Positions 16,431-26,880 of a DNA stretch of 50,450 nt are shown here, in pieces. The position numbers and the translations under genes are program-made. Origin of the DNA: Loktanella sp. D2R18 (lineage in GTDB: Bacteria > Pseudomonadota > Alphaproteobacteria > Rhodobacterales > Rhodobacteraceae); the NCBI RefSeq assembly GCF_003318235.1, contig NZ_QOCG01000005.1, positions 1 through 50,450 of the forward strand, read 5' to 3'. Below the pieces are notes generated by a model, which was not told where the DNA came from, made no database searches, and saw only the letters and a program-made list of their open reading frames with translations. Within the stretch, counting starts at the first letter, position 1; each line of letters opens with the position of its first letter.

Positions 16431-19400
16431 TTGTTTATTTCAACTATGCGCGCGGCTTTTGTCAGTTTTCTTTGGGCATCATCGGGTGGCTTTGCGTTCG
16501 CAGATGTTGCAATTCCCATTCAGGCAGAGATTGGCCATTCGGTCACGCTGGACCCGACAGATAGTTTTATGGCACTTGAAGGTGGTGCGCTTCGTGCTGA
16601 GTGGAGCTGGGTGGAACGCCCTGCTGTTAGTGTTGCTGGATTTTCTGATGAGACAGCGTTGCGTCCAACGGTTCTCGTTGATGTTAATGGAACTTATGTC
16701 GCGCAGCTTGATCTGTTTCCGGCTGATGATCTTGCAGCAATAGAGCCATCTTACTCTGTTACGCTTGAGATCAGCACTGAGAATTTGAGCCCTGTCGCGC
16801 AGATTTCCGGACGTAGTCTTTCGGGTTTTGATGCGCCTTTCTTTTTGGACGGTTCGGCCAGCTACGATGTCGATGGGGATGCGCTAAGCTATAGCTGGTC
16901 TGTGGATACAGTGCCCACATCGGGTAGCGCGACCTTTGGCAGTCCTGATGCGCCGATGACGGCTGTTTCTTTTGATGGTGTTGGTTTTTACACGCTTGGA
17001 TTGACTGTGACGGATGCTACTGGTCGCATGTCAGTTGTTGCAACATATGATGTTGATTTCGAGGGTGAAGAGGCACCAGCGTTCGACCTACAAAATACTC
17101 TGGGTACGTTTAACTTGGTGACCGAACAATTTTTTGGCCGTCAACAAGTTGAAGGGCGTACCTATATCGGCAGCACGATTGATGGGACTAATGGGCAGTT
17201 TGGTTACAACCCGGCCAATGATGGTTTGGATTTTGCGGAACTGTATATCGATGGCGATGTGCGCAACGGGAACATCAACCTGACGCACGGCGATGAGGCA
17301 CGGATTTCGGGTGTGCGTTTTCAGGCCAATGTTAACAATGGCACATTGGTTGAGAATGCAACCGATCTGCCAGCCTTTGATTTTGATCAGTTCAAGTTTC
17401 AATCAGCATTTTTGGCCAGTTTGACAGGCGATACACCTGATCTTTCGGATCAAAACCACAAGCGCTTTGGCGGTGCCTCTAATGCAGACATGGACGAAGC
17501 ATTGTTTGGCGCGCAGACACGTGTTGTGCACACTAGTCTGCAAGATTTGCGCACCGGCGGATATTCTATCGATGTGTCGCAAGCCGATACTGTGATTATC
17601 AATGTTTCTGGCACGTCTGGTATGTTCCAAATGAACCCGCTGGGCGGCACGCAATCTGCTGAACATGTGATTTGGAATTTCTACGAGGCCACATCGATTG
17701 ATATTAACGCCGTGATTGTAGGTCATGTTTTGGCCCCACATGCACAGCTACGCGGGTTCTCTGGTGGTTCTGTAGGGACCGTGATCGCGCAAGATGTTCA
17801 ACTGACCAATGGCCCACTGCGCCAAGGTGCATGGTTAGGTGAAGTGGCCGGATCATTAGAGGCCGATGTCACGGCACGTAACGTGGCCCCGGTTGGCGCG
17901 CTGTTTTTTGACCAACGTGTCCAAGATGATACGCCGCTCACCCTGAGCGCGTTGGGCAGTACTGATATTGACGCTAATACGCTGTCGGCCAGCTTTGATG
18001 TGCTGTTCGGCGATCCAGCAATCCTATCAGATGTGGGTGGGGTTCTTACTGTAGATCCCACACCGTTGAACAAAGAAACGCTTGTCTCGGTCCGTGTCTC
18101 AGATGGCGTGTCGCAGGGTGCCGATCAGGTGTTGCTGGTTCCCACTGGCAATCAGGTCCGACCCCAAGCGGTCGCAACGCAGATGGTTACAGGTACGTCG
18201 CTGGTAACGTTAGACGGCACTCAGAGCTATGATCTGAATGGTGATTTGCTGTCCTATAGCTGGTCGCTTTTGTCTCAGCCGATTGGCAGCGTAACCAGCT
18301 TGAATGCAGATGCGCCGATTGCAACCTTCACGGCAGATGTAGACGGTCGCTATATTGCGCAACTGATCGTGTATGACGGCACTGCGGCTTCGGTGCCGCA
18401 AACGATTGTGATTGATACGTTGGCGGCTTTGCCGGTTGCCTATGCAGGCGCCGATCAATTGGCCGATGCGCAAGGCAGCGCCATTGTCGATGGTGGGCTA
18501 TCATCGGGTGCTGTGCTTGACTTTAACTGGTCTGCAACGGGCCTGACCGGTGCAGACGGCGTGTTTGGTACACCGACAGAAATGATCACAACCGTCGATT
18601 TGTCAGATGATGGGGCAGGAGAGCCGTTGCCATCCGCTTTGCAGCTGATCGTGGCAGACGCGAACGGTGTGTCCTTGCCTGATACTGTCTTTGTGGGAAC
18701 CGGAAACATCCGGCCTGTTGTTGGCCAAGGTGCCGAATTGACGGTCACGGGCGGTATTGCGACCAGCTTGCTGGCTTCTGATTATGCATCCGATCTGAAT
18801 AGTGATGCACTTAGCTATCGTTGGTCGATTGTGTCGCGCCCAGATAACAGTGTTCTCACAGTTGATCCGGCGGATGCGGCCACCCAAATTGTGATTGGCG
18901 CGCAGTTTGACTTTACGCCTGATGTAACCGGTTTGTATTTAATTCAGCTTGTTGCTGACGATGGGCTGCTTGCGGCACGTCCTGCAGTTATTTCTGTGAT
19001 TGTTGAGAACACCGCACCGATCGCGGTGGCGGCTGCGATTGCAGACAGCGTTGTTGGTCTTGCAGTGACCCTTGACGGTTCGGGCTCATCTGATCCTGAC
19101 GCTGATGCCCTGAATTACCAATGGGTGGTGACCACCCGCCCGGCAGGCAGCACGGCTACGATTGTCGACCCAACGGCTACGGTTGCGCACTTCACGCCAG
19201 ATGTGAAAGGCAGCTACAGCTTTGCACTGACAGTGTCGGATTTTGAATTGAGTTCTGACCCGGCCGTGACAAGCCTGACGGTCTTGAACCAGTCACCTGT
19301 CATTTCCATTGTCGTGCCTGATGTCATCACTATTGGCGAAGCTGCGGTCTTTGATGCATCGGCTTCGGTTGATCCGGACGGTGATCCGCTTATCTTTACG

Positions 19401-22400
19401 ATCGATGTCAGCGGCCCACCGGGAAGCACACCGCAAATTGATGAACTTCCGGGCGGGATTTTTGGCGTTACGGCCGATATTCCTGGGGATTACACGATCA
19501 TTGTGTCTGTCTCTGATGGGGAGATCACGGAGAACTCGACCACGACGTTGACCGCGGTAGGCGCAAACTCTGCACCTGTTCTTGCGGTGTTGCTCGATAC
19601 TTATACCGTCGAGTTGGGCCTTGAACTGGCTTTAGACCTACAAGCGACAGACGTTGACGGTGATGTGCTGACCTTCTACGCAACACCGCTGCCCTTGGTT
19701 GATGGGGCCAGTCTTGATGCAAACACAGGTGCTGTGCGGTTCCGGCCTGAAGCAGGGCAAGAGGGGAGCTATACGTTTACGCTGGGTGTCACTGACGGGA
19801 TCTTAACCGACGAAGCCATCGTGACCGTCGACGCGGTGACAGGCACTGCGAGTGATACATCTGTCTTTGGACGGGTGCTTGATGCGGTTGATTTTGCCAA
19901 CGGTATTGAAACGCCATTAGCTGGCATACCTGTGCGCCTGGACACAGCAGCGCTGGAGGCAATCACGGACGCGACAGGGGTTTTCCGTTTTGGTAGTTTG
20001 ACCGAAGGAAGTGATAGCGTCACGGTTGGCCCAGACGCTGACGGAGGGTCAGGTGGCTATGTAGCCGTGCAGCGTGCGATCAATATCACTGCAAATCAAG
20101 ATCGCGACTTGTCCCCTGATTTTTTGCTGACCTCACTGAACGAAGGGTGTGTTAGTGTCTTGGCCGGACAGATAACGTCGCTGGTCGGTACGTCCACGGG
20201 GGTATCACTTGAGTTTGCCGCTGACACGATTTTGAATGCCGACGGTTCTACTTACACGGGGCAAGTCTGTCTTGGTTCACTTCCACGACAAACTGCGCAA
20301 GATGGTTTCCCAGAAGACACGCTGGCCTGCCAAATCTACGGTGTCAGTGCTCCTGGCGCGACATTCAGCGCAGGGGCTCTAGTTACCGCGCCTAATTATG
20401 ACAACTTGCCAGAAGCAACAACGTTGACGTTTTGGGAGAACACGCAAAGCACGCGGTTCCGCCGTGTGGCTGGCGCGGGTGTTGATGCGGGCGCATCGAC
20501 TGTGAGCGCGCAAGTGGACCTGAACGAGAATGGAATGTTCACCTTCTTGCCGCAATCACCAAGAACCGTTGCTTCGGACGATCAACCGACAGGGAACCAC
20601 ACACTAAGTGTTTTTGAAGGTGACCTGAACGAAGTCTATACATTGCCGGGCTATTTTGCCTTTAACCAAGCCCAGCAAGTGGGGCTAAGCTATCACTCCT
20701 CCGCCGCTGATCCGACCGTGATCGTGGCTGGCGACGTGACCATCGCAGATGACGCATCACTGCCAATTGAGCTATCGACACGGATTGCGGTTGGCGGTCT
20801 TTCACTGACTTCCGATGTGACGTGGACGCCGCGCGAAGCAGCTGACGGCACGATCCCAGCTTTGGTCGGCGAAGAAGTTGCTTTGCGACAATCTATGCCA
20901 GTCGACGCCAGCAGCCTGTCCTCTGGGCGCTATGACTACGACTTCATCGCCCGGGCGCAATACGACTGCTCCACAGTCACCGCCACACACAATGCCGACC
21001 TTTATGTGCAAAACGAAACCGACAGCCCTTACGGCGTTGGCTGGTCCATCGACGGGCTGCAAGAATTAGTCGTTGCTGATGACGGGTCCGTCTCAATCAT
21101 CGACGATGACGGTATCGCTGTGTTCAATCCAGAGCCAACACTCACGGAATTTGATGGTGATCCTTTGGTTATCCCTGTAGTGGGACCGTTTTCCTTTGAT
21201 ATCGGAGACGTTGATGGGAATGGTCTAGGAGACGTAATTGTGGCAGAGGTAGGCACAGGGTCGGTGTCTTTTATATACAACTACGGCGAACGGGAGTTTG
21301 AGTATGATGCAGGGCTTGCGCTCGTCGAACCAAATGAAATTCCTGCAACAGGATCATTTGGTCTTAACTTGGGTGATGTTGTTACTGCGGATTACGACAG
21401 CGACGGAGATCAGGACATCTTGGTCGGTGTTGCAGACAATAATACTGTGGACGTTTTGTATAATGACGGATTTGGTAATCTAACATGGGATCCGGCCGAA
21501 ATGGTGCTGGGGAACAACACGGGTGCGCGCGCTATTGAGTACGCCGACATTGATCTAGACGGGCAAGCTGATATTTATGCGCCTTCGGGGTACCAGTTTC
21601 TGTTAAGCCGAGGCGGGCGGAATTATGTAAAGTATGGTGGCGAAGATACGACGATCAACGTGTTTGGTGTGCCAGGGAGTTTCTTTACGCGCGCCGTTCT
21701 TGCGGATGGCACGCTTGCTGACATTGATGGAGACGGTGATCTTGATCTTTCCTATCGGACATCCAACCGCGTTCAGCTTATCTATAACGAAGGTAATCGT
21801 ACATACACGAGCACAAGTGACGACATCGTCTATCAGGGAACAGAATACCTGATAGCGACGCGTCACGCCTTTCTTGATGTTGATCTAAATGGCACGCAAG
21901 ATTTGGTGATAAGTGGGACGAGCGCCCTTAACCTTTACTTGATTTCAGAAGACCGTACGATTTCTGATGCAATCTCTATCCCTCGACCTGCGGGCACCGT
22001 TGGGGCACTTACGCCGAATGCGATCGATGCGAATGGCGATGGAATGATGGACCTTTTGGTGTCGGGTAGCTTTTCACTGGATGACCAGGGCCCTGTATAC
22101 GTCTACGAAAACGCTGGCGATGGTACGTTCCTGCCGCCCGAACAAGGATTTGTTGACCATACTATCGGCAAGTTAGCCTTTGCAGATCTGAACGGCGACG
22201 GCAGTTTAGACATGGTCTCAAGTCAGCGGTTTTCAATCACCATTGATTTTTCTGAGCCGAGTGAAAGCGGCAAATTTGTTGCCGGCTTGGGAGAATTCTC
22301 TACACTCACCAAGCTCGCAGATGGCACTTTTGAACGGCGCTACAAAGACGGCATGGTCGTTGTCTTTAGCGCGGATGGCTTGCAAACAGCTGAGGTCGAT

Positions 22401-25400
22401 CCGCAAGGCAACCGCCGTGAATATACCTACGGCGGTGACGGACAACTTACCACGATTACTGATCAAGTCGGTGGAGAAACGACGTTTACCTACGATGCCA
22501 CCGGGCGCCTTGCATCCACAACATACCCTGACGGTCGCACAACCGAATTTACCTATGATGATACCGGAACGTTAACCGACGTTACAGAACCCACCGGCAG
22601 TATCGTCAGCTTTGAATACAATGACGACGGGCAGCTTGTCTCAACGACGAACCAAAACGGCAACAACACATCATATAGTTATGACGCAGCTGGAAAGTTT
22701 AGCGATGCAACGCTGCCTGACGGGTCGAGCATCGCAGCCAGTGTTGCTGCCTCCCTTGGGCTTGCGGATGGTCTTGGAAATACTGGGCCACTGTTTTACG
22801 TGGCACCGGAAGACAGGGTCACGACGGTCACTGACCGTAAGGGCGAGATCACTGAAGTTATTGTCAATCAGTTCGGTTCGCCGATCCAAACCACGGACCC
22901 GCTGGGGCGCGTGACGCGCATGACCCGGAACGAGGATAACCTTGTTACGCGGATCGAACGGCCCTCTGATGCGACAGCTGACGGGATGCGGATTGACACC
23001 ATCGCCTATGACAACAACTCTAACGTCACCGAAATGACCGAAGCGGTCGGCACGGATGCGGAACGCAGCACCCAGTACACCTACGAGCCAGAGTTCAACC
23101 AAGTCACCTCCATGACCGACGCGGATGGGTTCACCACGGCCTATGAATACGATGCATTCGGCGAGGTCACGAAAGTCATCGACCCAGAGGGCGGGGAGCG
23201 GATCACAGCCTACAACGCCGAAGGGAAACTGACCCAGCGGATCGACGAAAACGGAAACGAGACGACCTACATCTACAACGCTAACCAGAACCTCGGGCAG
23301 ATGACCTACGCCGATGGATCGATCAGTACGATGATCTATGACGCAACGGGAAACACGACTGCGGTGAACGAAGCAGTCGGCACACCAATTGAGCGGCAGG
23401 TGCAACGGACATATGACGCGCTGAACAGGGTGCTTACGGTTGAGGTGACAGGGGACGATGGGGCGCAGATCGAGGGGATCACCAGCTACACCTATGAGCC
23501 GGCAGGGAACTTGGCGACAGTCACGGATGAAACCGGGCTGGTCACCTATATGGGGTACGACACGCTCGAACGGCTCGTGGCACTGGACGACCCGGCAGAG
23601 GGGCTGATCCAGCGCACATATAACGACGCAGGCGAAGTCACCGAACACATCAACGGCGATGGGGAAATCCATGCCTATGGCTATGACAGCGTCAGCAGAT
23701 TGTCTGAGACCACCGACCCCGAAGGGTATGTCAAATCCTTCGCCTATGATACGCGCAACAACGTGACATCGGTGATCGACGGGCGCATGGGCGAAACCGT
23801 CTTTGGGTTCGACGTGTTGGACCGGATGACGACACGGACCAATCCGATCAACCAGACGATGACACGGGCCTATGACGCACGGGACAATCTTGATGTGCTG
23901 ATCCGCGAAGATGGGCTGATTGAGACAGCCACCTACGACGGGCTCAGCCGACGCACGCAGGTCGTGACACCAGATAACACGCTGACCTATGCGTATGACG
24001 CGCGGTCGAACCTGACCGAAGCCGCTGACAATGACAGCCGGGTGACCTTCACCTACGATCTGCGTAACCGGCTGGAAACCACCACCACGGATGGCACCGT
24101 TGGGCCACAGCCCGCGGCCACGATCAGCTACACCTATGACGCACTGGACCGACGGACCTCCATGTCCGACAGCTTGGGCGGGACCACCACCTATGCCTAT
24201 GATTTTGAGGACCGGCTCACCGATCTGACCGCCCCCTGGGGGACCATCTACAGCTTTGGCTATGACGGGGAGGGGCGGCGTACCTCGCTGACCTCGACCT
24301 CGGGACGCGATACCTCCTATAGCTACACAAACGGCCTGCTGAGCGCGCTGAGCCATGCGCAATCGGGCGTCGCACTCACGGATCTGTTGTACAGCTATGA
24401 CGTTGACGGGCAGTTAACGGCGATCACAGACACCCTCGATCCGACCAAATCACTCAGCATCAACTACGATGATCTGAACCGCCTGGTGCAGGTGGATCAG
24501 GGGATTCCTGTGGCCGACGGAGGCACCCCGCTGCCCATCGAAGACTACCAATACGACGAAGAAGGCAACCGGCTCGCGTCGCATCTGAGCAGCCTTTATT
24601 CCTCAAACGGACACAACCAACTGACCGAGGACGACAGCTATAGCTACGCTTACGACGAACGGGGAAACCGCGTGTCGCGGACGGACAAGGCTGATGGCAG
24701 CGTCGAGACATACAGTTACGACAGCCAGAACCGACTGATCGGGTATGCGTCCGACACGACAACGGCAAGCTATGCATATGATGCGCTTGATCGCAGGATT
24801 GCGAAGACGGTGGATGGGCAAACGACAACATGGTTCCGAGACACAGAAGATCTCGGCTCGAGTACAGCCACCAACGGCTCTCTTGAATTCAGGGGCGGTA
24901 ATTTATTCCGTCGTTGGCTGTTCACTACAGAAGTCGACGAACCTATCGCTTTTGAACAATATTCTGGCAACATAAGCCCATCGTCTGGTGCAATTGTGGA
25001 TTTGTACGCTGATAAGCATGGCTCAGTTACTAGCGCTACTTCGCCTGCTACAGGCGCTGTATTGGCCACGTATGAATATGATGCATACGGAAACCGACTT
25101 ACATCCACTACGCTTGTGCAACCGTATGGATTCATCGGGCGGGAACATGATGCAGAAATTGGAACGATACAGTTACGTGCTCGTGATTATGAGCCATCTA
25201 CAGGTTTATTTCTTCAAGCCGATGTTGCTGGCTTTGCCGGAAGACAAGCTAACCTGTATACATATTCGTCCAACGATCCGGTCAATTTAGAAGATCCAAG
25301 TGGACTTGTTGTATCAACAGACTATCGATCTGGTGTTGACGCAAGACAACAAGCTGCCGCCTCGGCCAGTCGTGTTGTAGCGGACGGCGTGTTCGACTTG

Positions 25401-25817
25401 ATGTTAGATTTACTTTCTAACTTAGACTCGTTTAAAAATTTCCCTACTCAAAATGTTAACGCAATTTCTGGCGCTGACGGGGGTGGCAGTTCCCACTGCA
25501 ACGCGAAGTCCAATCAAATTGGCAATCATGTCTATGTTATATACAGCCGTCTCTCGGGACGAGCCATCAAAGTAGGTATTGCAAATAACAAGCGGCTACT
25601 AGCAAATGGAACTCAGTCGGCCCGGGCGCTAGAACAGATAACTGACCCACGGCTACAAGCGCATTCCGTTATTATTCAGACACCGGATGGATTTTACTCC
25701 AGAGGTCTGGCCTTGCAGTTGGAGCAGGCTATGGTCGATGCAGTGTTCGCAGTATTCGGTGGCTTCGATCTATCGGACATAGTACACCAAAGGCCCGGAC
25801 CAAGCTGTAGGATTTAG
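16431..25817 (+). CDS. Giant secreted RHS/YD-repeat polymorphic toxin A
   Basis: 3,128 residues. Start is TTG 16431, with AGGA nine bases upstream; ATG 16446 is the alternative. Order of parts: Sec signal peptide (about 1-24, cut near FAFA-DV); PKD/Ig-like domain; choice-of-anchor A domain (about 222-467, ending VIVGHVLAPHAQLRGFSGGS); several PKD/cadherin-like domains (about 480-1140, DGSGSSDPDADALNYQW type); carboxypeptidase-regulatory-like domain (1143-1210); the SPYGVGWSIDGLQEL motif (about 1526); FG-GAP/VCBS calcium-type repeats (about 1583-1936, GDVDGNGLGDVIV); YD repeats forming the RHS shell (about 2000-2790); RHS core (YGFIGREHDAEIG ... LRARDYEPSTGLFLQADV) ending at DPSG (about 2955); then a variable 169-residue tip. 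The tip has HVYVIYSRLSGRAIKVGIA, R in NNKR and Glu in QLEQAM, which resembles a GIY-YIG/URI nuclease. There is no PAAR or T6SS part. It is probably surface-exposed or secreted, and toxic to neighbours. Confidence 0.85.
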   Translation: MFISTMRAAFVSFLWASSGGFAFADVAIPIQAEIGHSVTLDPTDSFMALEGGALRAEWSWVERPAVSVAGFSDETALRPTVLVDVNGTYVAQLDLFPADDLAAIEPSYSVTLEISTENLSPVAQISGRSLSGFDAPFFLDGSASYDVDGDALSYSWSVDTVPTSGSATFGSPDAPMTAVSFDGVGFYTLGLTVTDATGRMSVVATYDVDFEGEEAPAFDLQNTLGTFNLVTEQFFGRQQVEGRTYIGSTIDGTNGQFGYNPANDGLDFAELYIDGDVRNGNINLTHGDEARISGVRFQANVNNGTLVENATDLPAFDFDQFKFQSAFLASLTGDTPDLSDQNHKRFGGASNADMDEALFGAQTRVVHTSLQDLRTGGYSIDVSQADTVIINVSGTSGMFQMNPLGGTQSAEHVIWNFYEATSIDINAVIVGHVLAPHAQLRGFSGGSVGTVIAQDVQLTNGPLRQGAWLGEVAGSLEADVTARNVAPVGALFFDQRVQDDTPLTLSALGSTDIDANTLSASFDVLFGDPAILSDVGGVLTVDPTPLNKETLVSVRVSDGVSQGADQVLLVPTGNQVRPQAVATQMVTGTSLVTLDGTQSYDLNGDLLSYSWSLLSQPIGSVTSLNADAPIATFTADVDGRYIAQLIVYDGTAASVPQTIVIDTLAALPVAYAGADQLADAQGSAIVDGGLSSGAVLDFNWSATGLTGADGVFGTPTEMITTVDLSDDGAGEPLPSALQLIVADANGVSLPDTVFVGTGNIRPVVGQGAELTVTGGIATSLLASDYASDLNSDALSYRWSIVSRPDNSVLTVDPADAATQIVIGAQFDFTPDVTGLYLIQLVADDGLLAARPAVISVIVENTAPIAVAAAIADSVVGLAVTLDGSGSSDPDADALNYQWVVTTRPAGSTATIVDPTATVAHFTPDVKGSYSFALTVSDFELSSDPAVTSLTVLNQSPVISIVVPDVITIGEAAVFDASASVDPDGDPLIFTIDVSGPPGSTPQIDELPGGIFGVTADIPGDYTIIVSVSDGEITENSTTTLTAVGANSAPVLAVLLDTYTVELGLELALDLQATDVDGDVLTFYATPLPLVDGASLDANTGAVRFRPEAGQEGSYTFTLGVTDGILTDEAIVTVDAVTGTASDTSVFGRVLDAVDFANGIETPLAGIPVRLDTAALEAITDATGVFRFGSLTEGSDSVTVGPDADGGSGGYVAVQRAINITANQDRDLSPDFLLTSLNEGCVSVLAGQITSLVGTSTGVSLEFAADTILNADGSTYTGQVCLGSLPRQTAQDGFPEDTLACQIYGVSAPGATFSAGALVTAPNYDNLPEATTLTFWENTQSTRFRRVAGAGVDAGASTVSAQVDLNENGMFTFLPQSPRTVASDDQPTGNHTLSVFEGDLNEVYTLPGYFAFNQAQQVGLSYHSSAADPTVIVAGDVTIADDASLPIELSTRIAVGGLSLTSDVTWTPREAADGTIPALVGEEVALRQSMPVDASSLSSGRYDYDFIARAQYDCSTVTATHNADLYVQNETDSPYGVGWSIDGLQELVVADDGSVSIIDDDGIAVFNPEPTLTEFDGDPLVIPVVGPFSFDIGDVDGNGLGDVIVAEVGTGSVSFIYNYGEREFEYDAGLALVEPNEIPATGSFGLNLGDVVTADYDSDGDQDILVGVADNNTVDVLYNDGFGNLTWDPAEMVLGNNTGARAIEYADIDLDGQADIYAPSGYQFLLSRGGRNYVKYGGEDTTINVFGVPGSFFTRAVLADGTLADIDGDGDLDLSYRTSNRVQLIYNEGNRTYTSTSDDIVYQGTEYLIATRHAFLDVDLNGTQDLVISGTSALNLYLISEDRTISDAISIPRPAGTVGALTPNAIDANGDGMMDLLVSGSFSLDDQGPVYVYENAGDGTFLPPEQGFVDHTIGKLAFADLNGDGSLDMVSSQRFSITIDFSEPSESGKFVAGLGEFSTLTKLADGTFERRYKDGMVVVFSADGLQTAEVDPQGNRREYTYGGDGQLTTITDQVGGETTFTYDATGRLASTTYPDGRTTEFTYDDTGTLTDVTEPTGSIVSFEYNDDGQLVSTTNQNGNNTSYSYDAAGKFSDATLPDGSSIAASVAASLGLADGLGNTGPLFYVAPEDRVTTVTDRKGEITEVIVNQFGSPIQTTDPLGRVTRMTRNEDNLVTRIERPSDATADGMRIDTIAYDNNSNVTEMTEAVGTDAERSTQYTYEPEFNQVTSMTDADGFTTAYEYDAFGEVTKVIDPEGGERITAYNAEGKLTQRIDENGNETTYIYNANQNLGQMTYADGSISTMIYDATGNTTAVNEAVGTPIERQVQRTYDALNRVLTVEVTGDDGAQIEGITSYTYEPAGNLATVTDETGLVTYMGYDTLERLVALDDPAEGLIQRTYNDAGEVTEHINGDGEIHAYGYDSVSRLSETTDPEGYVKSFAYDTRNNVTSVIDGRMGETVFGFDVLDRMTTRTNPINQTMTRAYDARDNLDVLIREDGLIETATYDGLSRRTQVVTPDNTLTYAYDARSNLTEAADNDSRVTFTYDLRNRLETTTTDGTVGPQPAATISYTYDALDRRTSMSDSLGGTTTYAYDFEDRLTDLTAPWGTIYSFGYDGEGRRTSLTSTSGRDTSYSYTNGLLSALSHAQSGVALTDLLYSYDVDGQLTAITDTLDPTKSLSINYDDLNRLVQVDQGIPVADGGTPLPIEDYQYDEEGNRLASHLSSLYSSNGHNQLTEDDSYSYAYDERGNRVSRTDKADGSVETYSYDSQNRLIGYASDTTTASYAYDALDRRIAKTVDGQTTTWFRDTEDLGSSTATNGSLEFRGGNLFRRWLFTTEVDEPIAFEQYSGNISPSSGAIVDLYADKHGSVTSATSPATGAVLATYEYDAYGNRLTSTTLVQPYGFIGREHDAEIGTIQLRARDYEPSTGLFLQADVAGFAGRQANLYTYSSNDPVNLEDPSGLVVSTDYRSGVDARQQAAASASRVVADGVFDLMLDLLSNLDSFKNFPTQNVNAISGADGGGSSHCNAKSNQIGNHVYVIYSRLSGRAIKVGIANNKRLLANGTQSARALEQITDPRLQAHSVIIQTPDGFYSRGLALQLEQAMVDAVFAVFGGFDLSDIVHQRPGPSCRI
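24711..24818 (+). repeat. RHS recombination segment, resident copy
   Basis: 108 bases inside the YD-repeat part of toxin A that recur at 26773-26880 with about nine in ten bases identical. The similarity stops sharply after GACGGTGGATGGG in both copies, and downstream sequences match only at protein level. This marks a likely crossover point for exchange of tips. Confidence 0.7.
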
Positions 25818-25818
25818 G

Positions 25819-26607
25819 ATGACTAAAGGCAATTTTATTGAGTCATTCGGTGTTGGGTGGGACCCGCTTTGTTGCCTGCCACCGATAGATTCGCTTCGAA
25901 CGGCTGACGAAAAACTGTCCTTCCAAGCTACAGTTACTCGTGTTGAGGCCGCACTCCGCAGCTTTCATCCGCTAGCCCTCTCGATTTCTAAGATGTTTCA
26001 TGAAGAAAAATATGAGTTACAGAACCCCACTATCAGATGGTGCAAGTCCATTTTGACAACTACTCCAAAGGATCGGGCTTACTTTGCCCCAAAAGCAAAT
26101 CTATATGCGGAAATATTTTACGATCCGCTTAGTTTGGACGCTACTAATCTGGATCAAGTTGAGATAGGAAAGCTGGCGGTTCGTATTGCCGAGAGTACAC
26201 TGAGAAAACTTTCCGATTGGTCCGACTTCCCTACAGAGCTAGTAACTTCAGCATTGCGAAAATTTGAAGCGGCCAACTATACCTATACTTGGGACATCAA
26301 GAGGGCGCTTATCGATAAAAAATTGACCCAGATCATAGTAAGTGGGGAAATTAGCGCAAGTAAAACAACTTGTACGTTTGAAGTAAGCCGCGAAGGTAAC
26401 GTTTTGTACGCATCCAAAGTTTGGGAGGCAGATGGCGCGCAATGGCAGCTAGCCCAAAGGTTTAATAAGCTATCCGTTGTGGATGGACAACTAATAGTCG
26501 GCGTGTTGACGGATAGGATAGTGGACGCGTTTTCTGTTGATCTAGACAGCCTTCCTGCTGATGCAAAGCATGCGTTGATTACTAAATCCGGGTCCCTCAA
26601 GCGATGA
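25819..26607 (+). CDS. Putative immunity protein for RHS toxin A
   Basis: 262-residue soluble protein with no signal peptide or membrane helix and no family I recognise. Its ATG comes one base after the RHS stop, so it is translationally coupled to the toxin. Position directly behind a polymorphic-toxin tip is the main evidence for an immunity role. The region is AT-richer than the RHS shell upstream, like the tip, which suggests tip and immunity gene moved together. Confidence 0.6.
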   Translation: MTKGNFIESFGVGWDPLCCLPPIDSLRTADEKLSFQATVTRVEAALRSFHPLALSISKMFHEEKYELQNPTIRWCKSILTTTPKDRAYFAPKANLYAEIFYDPLSLDATNLDQVEIGKLAVRIAESTLRKLSDWSDFPTELVTSALRKFEAANYTYTWDIKRALIDKKLTQIIVSGEISASKTTCTFEVSREGNVLYASKVWEADGAQWQLAQRFNKLSVVDGQLIVGVLTDRIVDAFSVDLDSLPADAKHALITKSGSLKR

Positions 26608-26772
26608 AACACTGGGTGGCTTGCTCTAACTATGCAAACGCACCACAAACGTATGTACGCAATCTGTACCGGATATGGACGTGTAAAACGCGGAGCAATA
26701 TTGGTCCACAGAAGCGGCTGCGTTTTGCAGTTGTAGCGGAGTAAAAGTCCGCCAGTTTGTGCCCTTCGTTTA
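26608..26772. other. Spacer between immunity gene and displaced RHS tip
   Basis: No gene seen. A stop at 26734-26736 closes the frame of the downstream RHS fragment, so that fragment has no start codon before its RHS homology. I see no clear promoter or ribosome site. Confidence 0.4.
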
Positions 26773-26880
26773 TACAGCTACGACAGCCAAAACCGGCTGA
26801 TCGGCTACGCGTCCGACACGACAACGGCAAGCTATGCGTACGACGCGCTCGACCGGCGAATAGCGAAGACGGTGGATGGG
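26773..26880 (+). repeat. RHS recombination segment, displaced copy
   Basis: Partner of 24711-24818. Same length without indels, mostly third-position differences. Confidence 0.7.

Noticed and set aside
22671..24362. 563-codon open frame antisense to the YD-repeat part of toxin A
   Set aside because: The sense strand is rich in regular TAY-GAY codons, which leave the opposite frame free of stops. The antisense product is low-complexity and has no domain.
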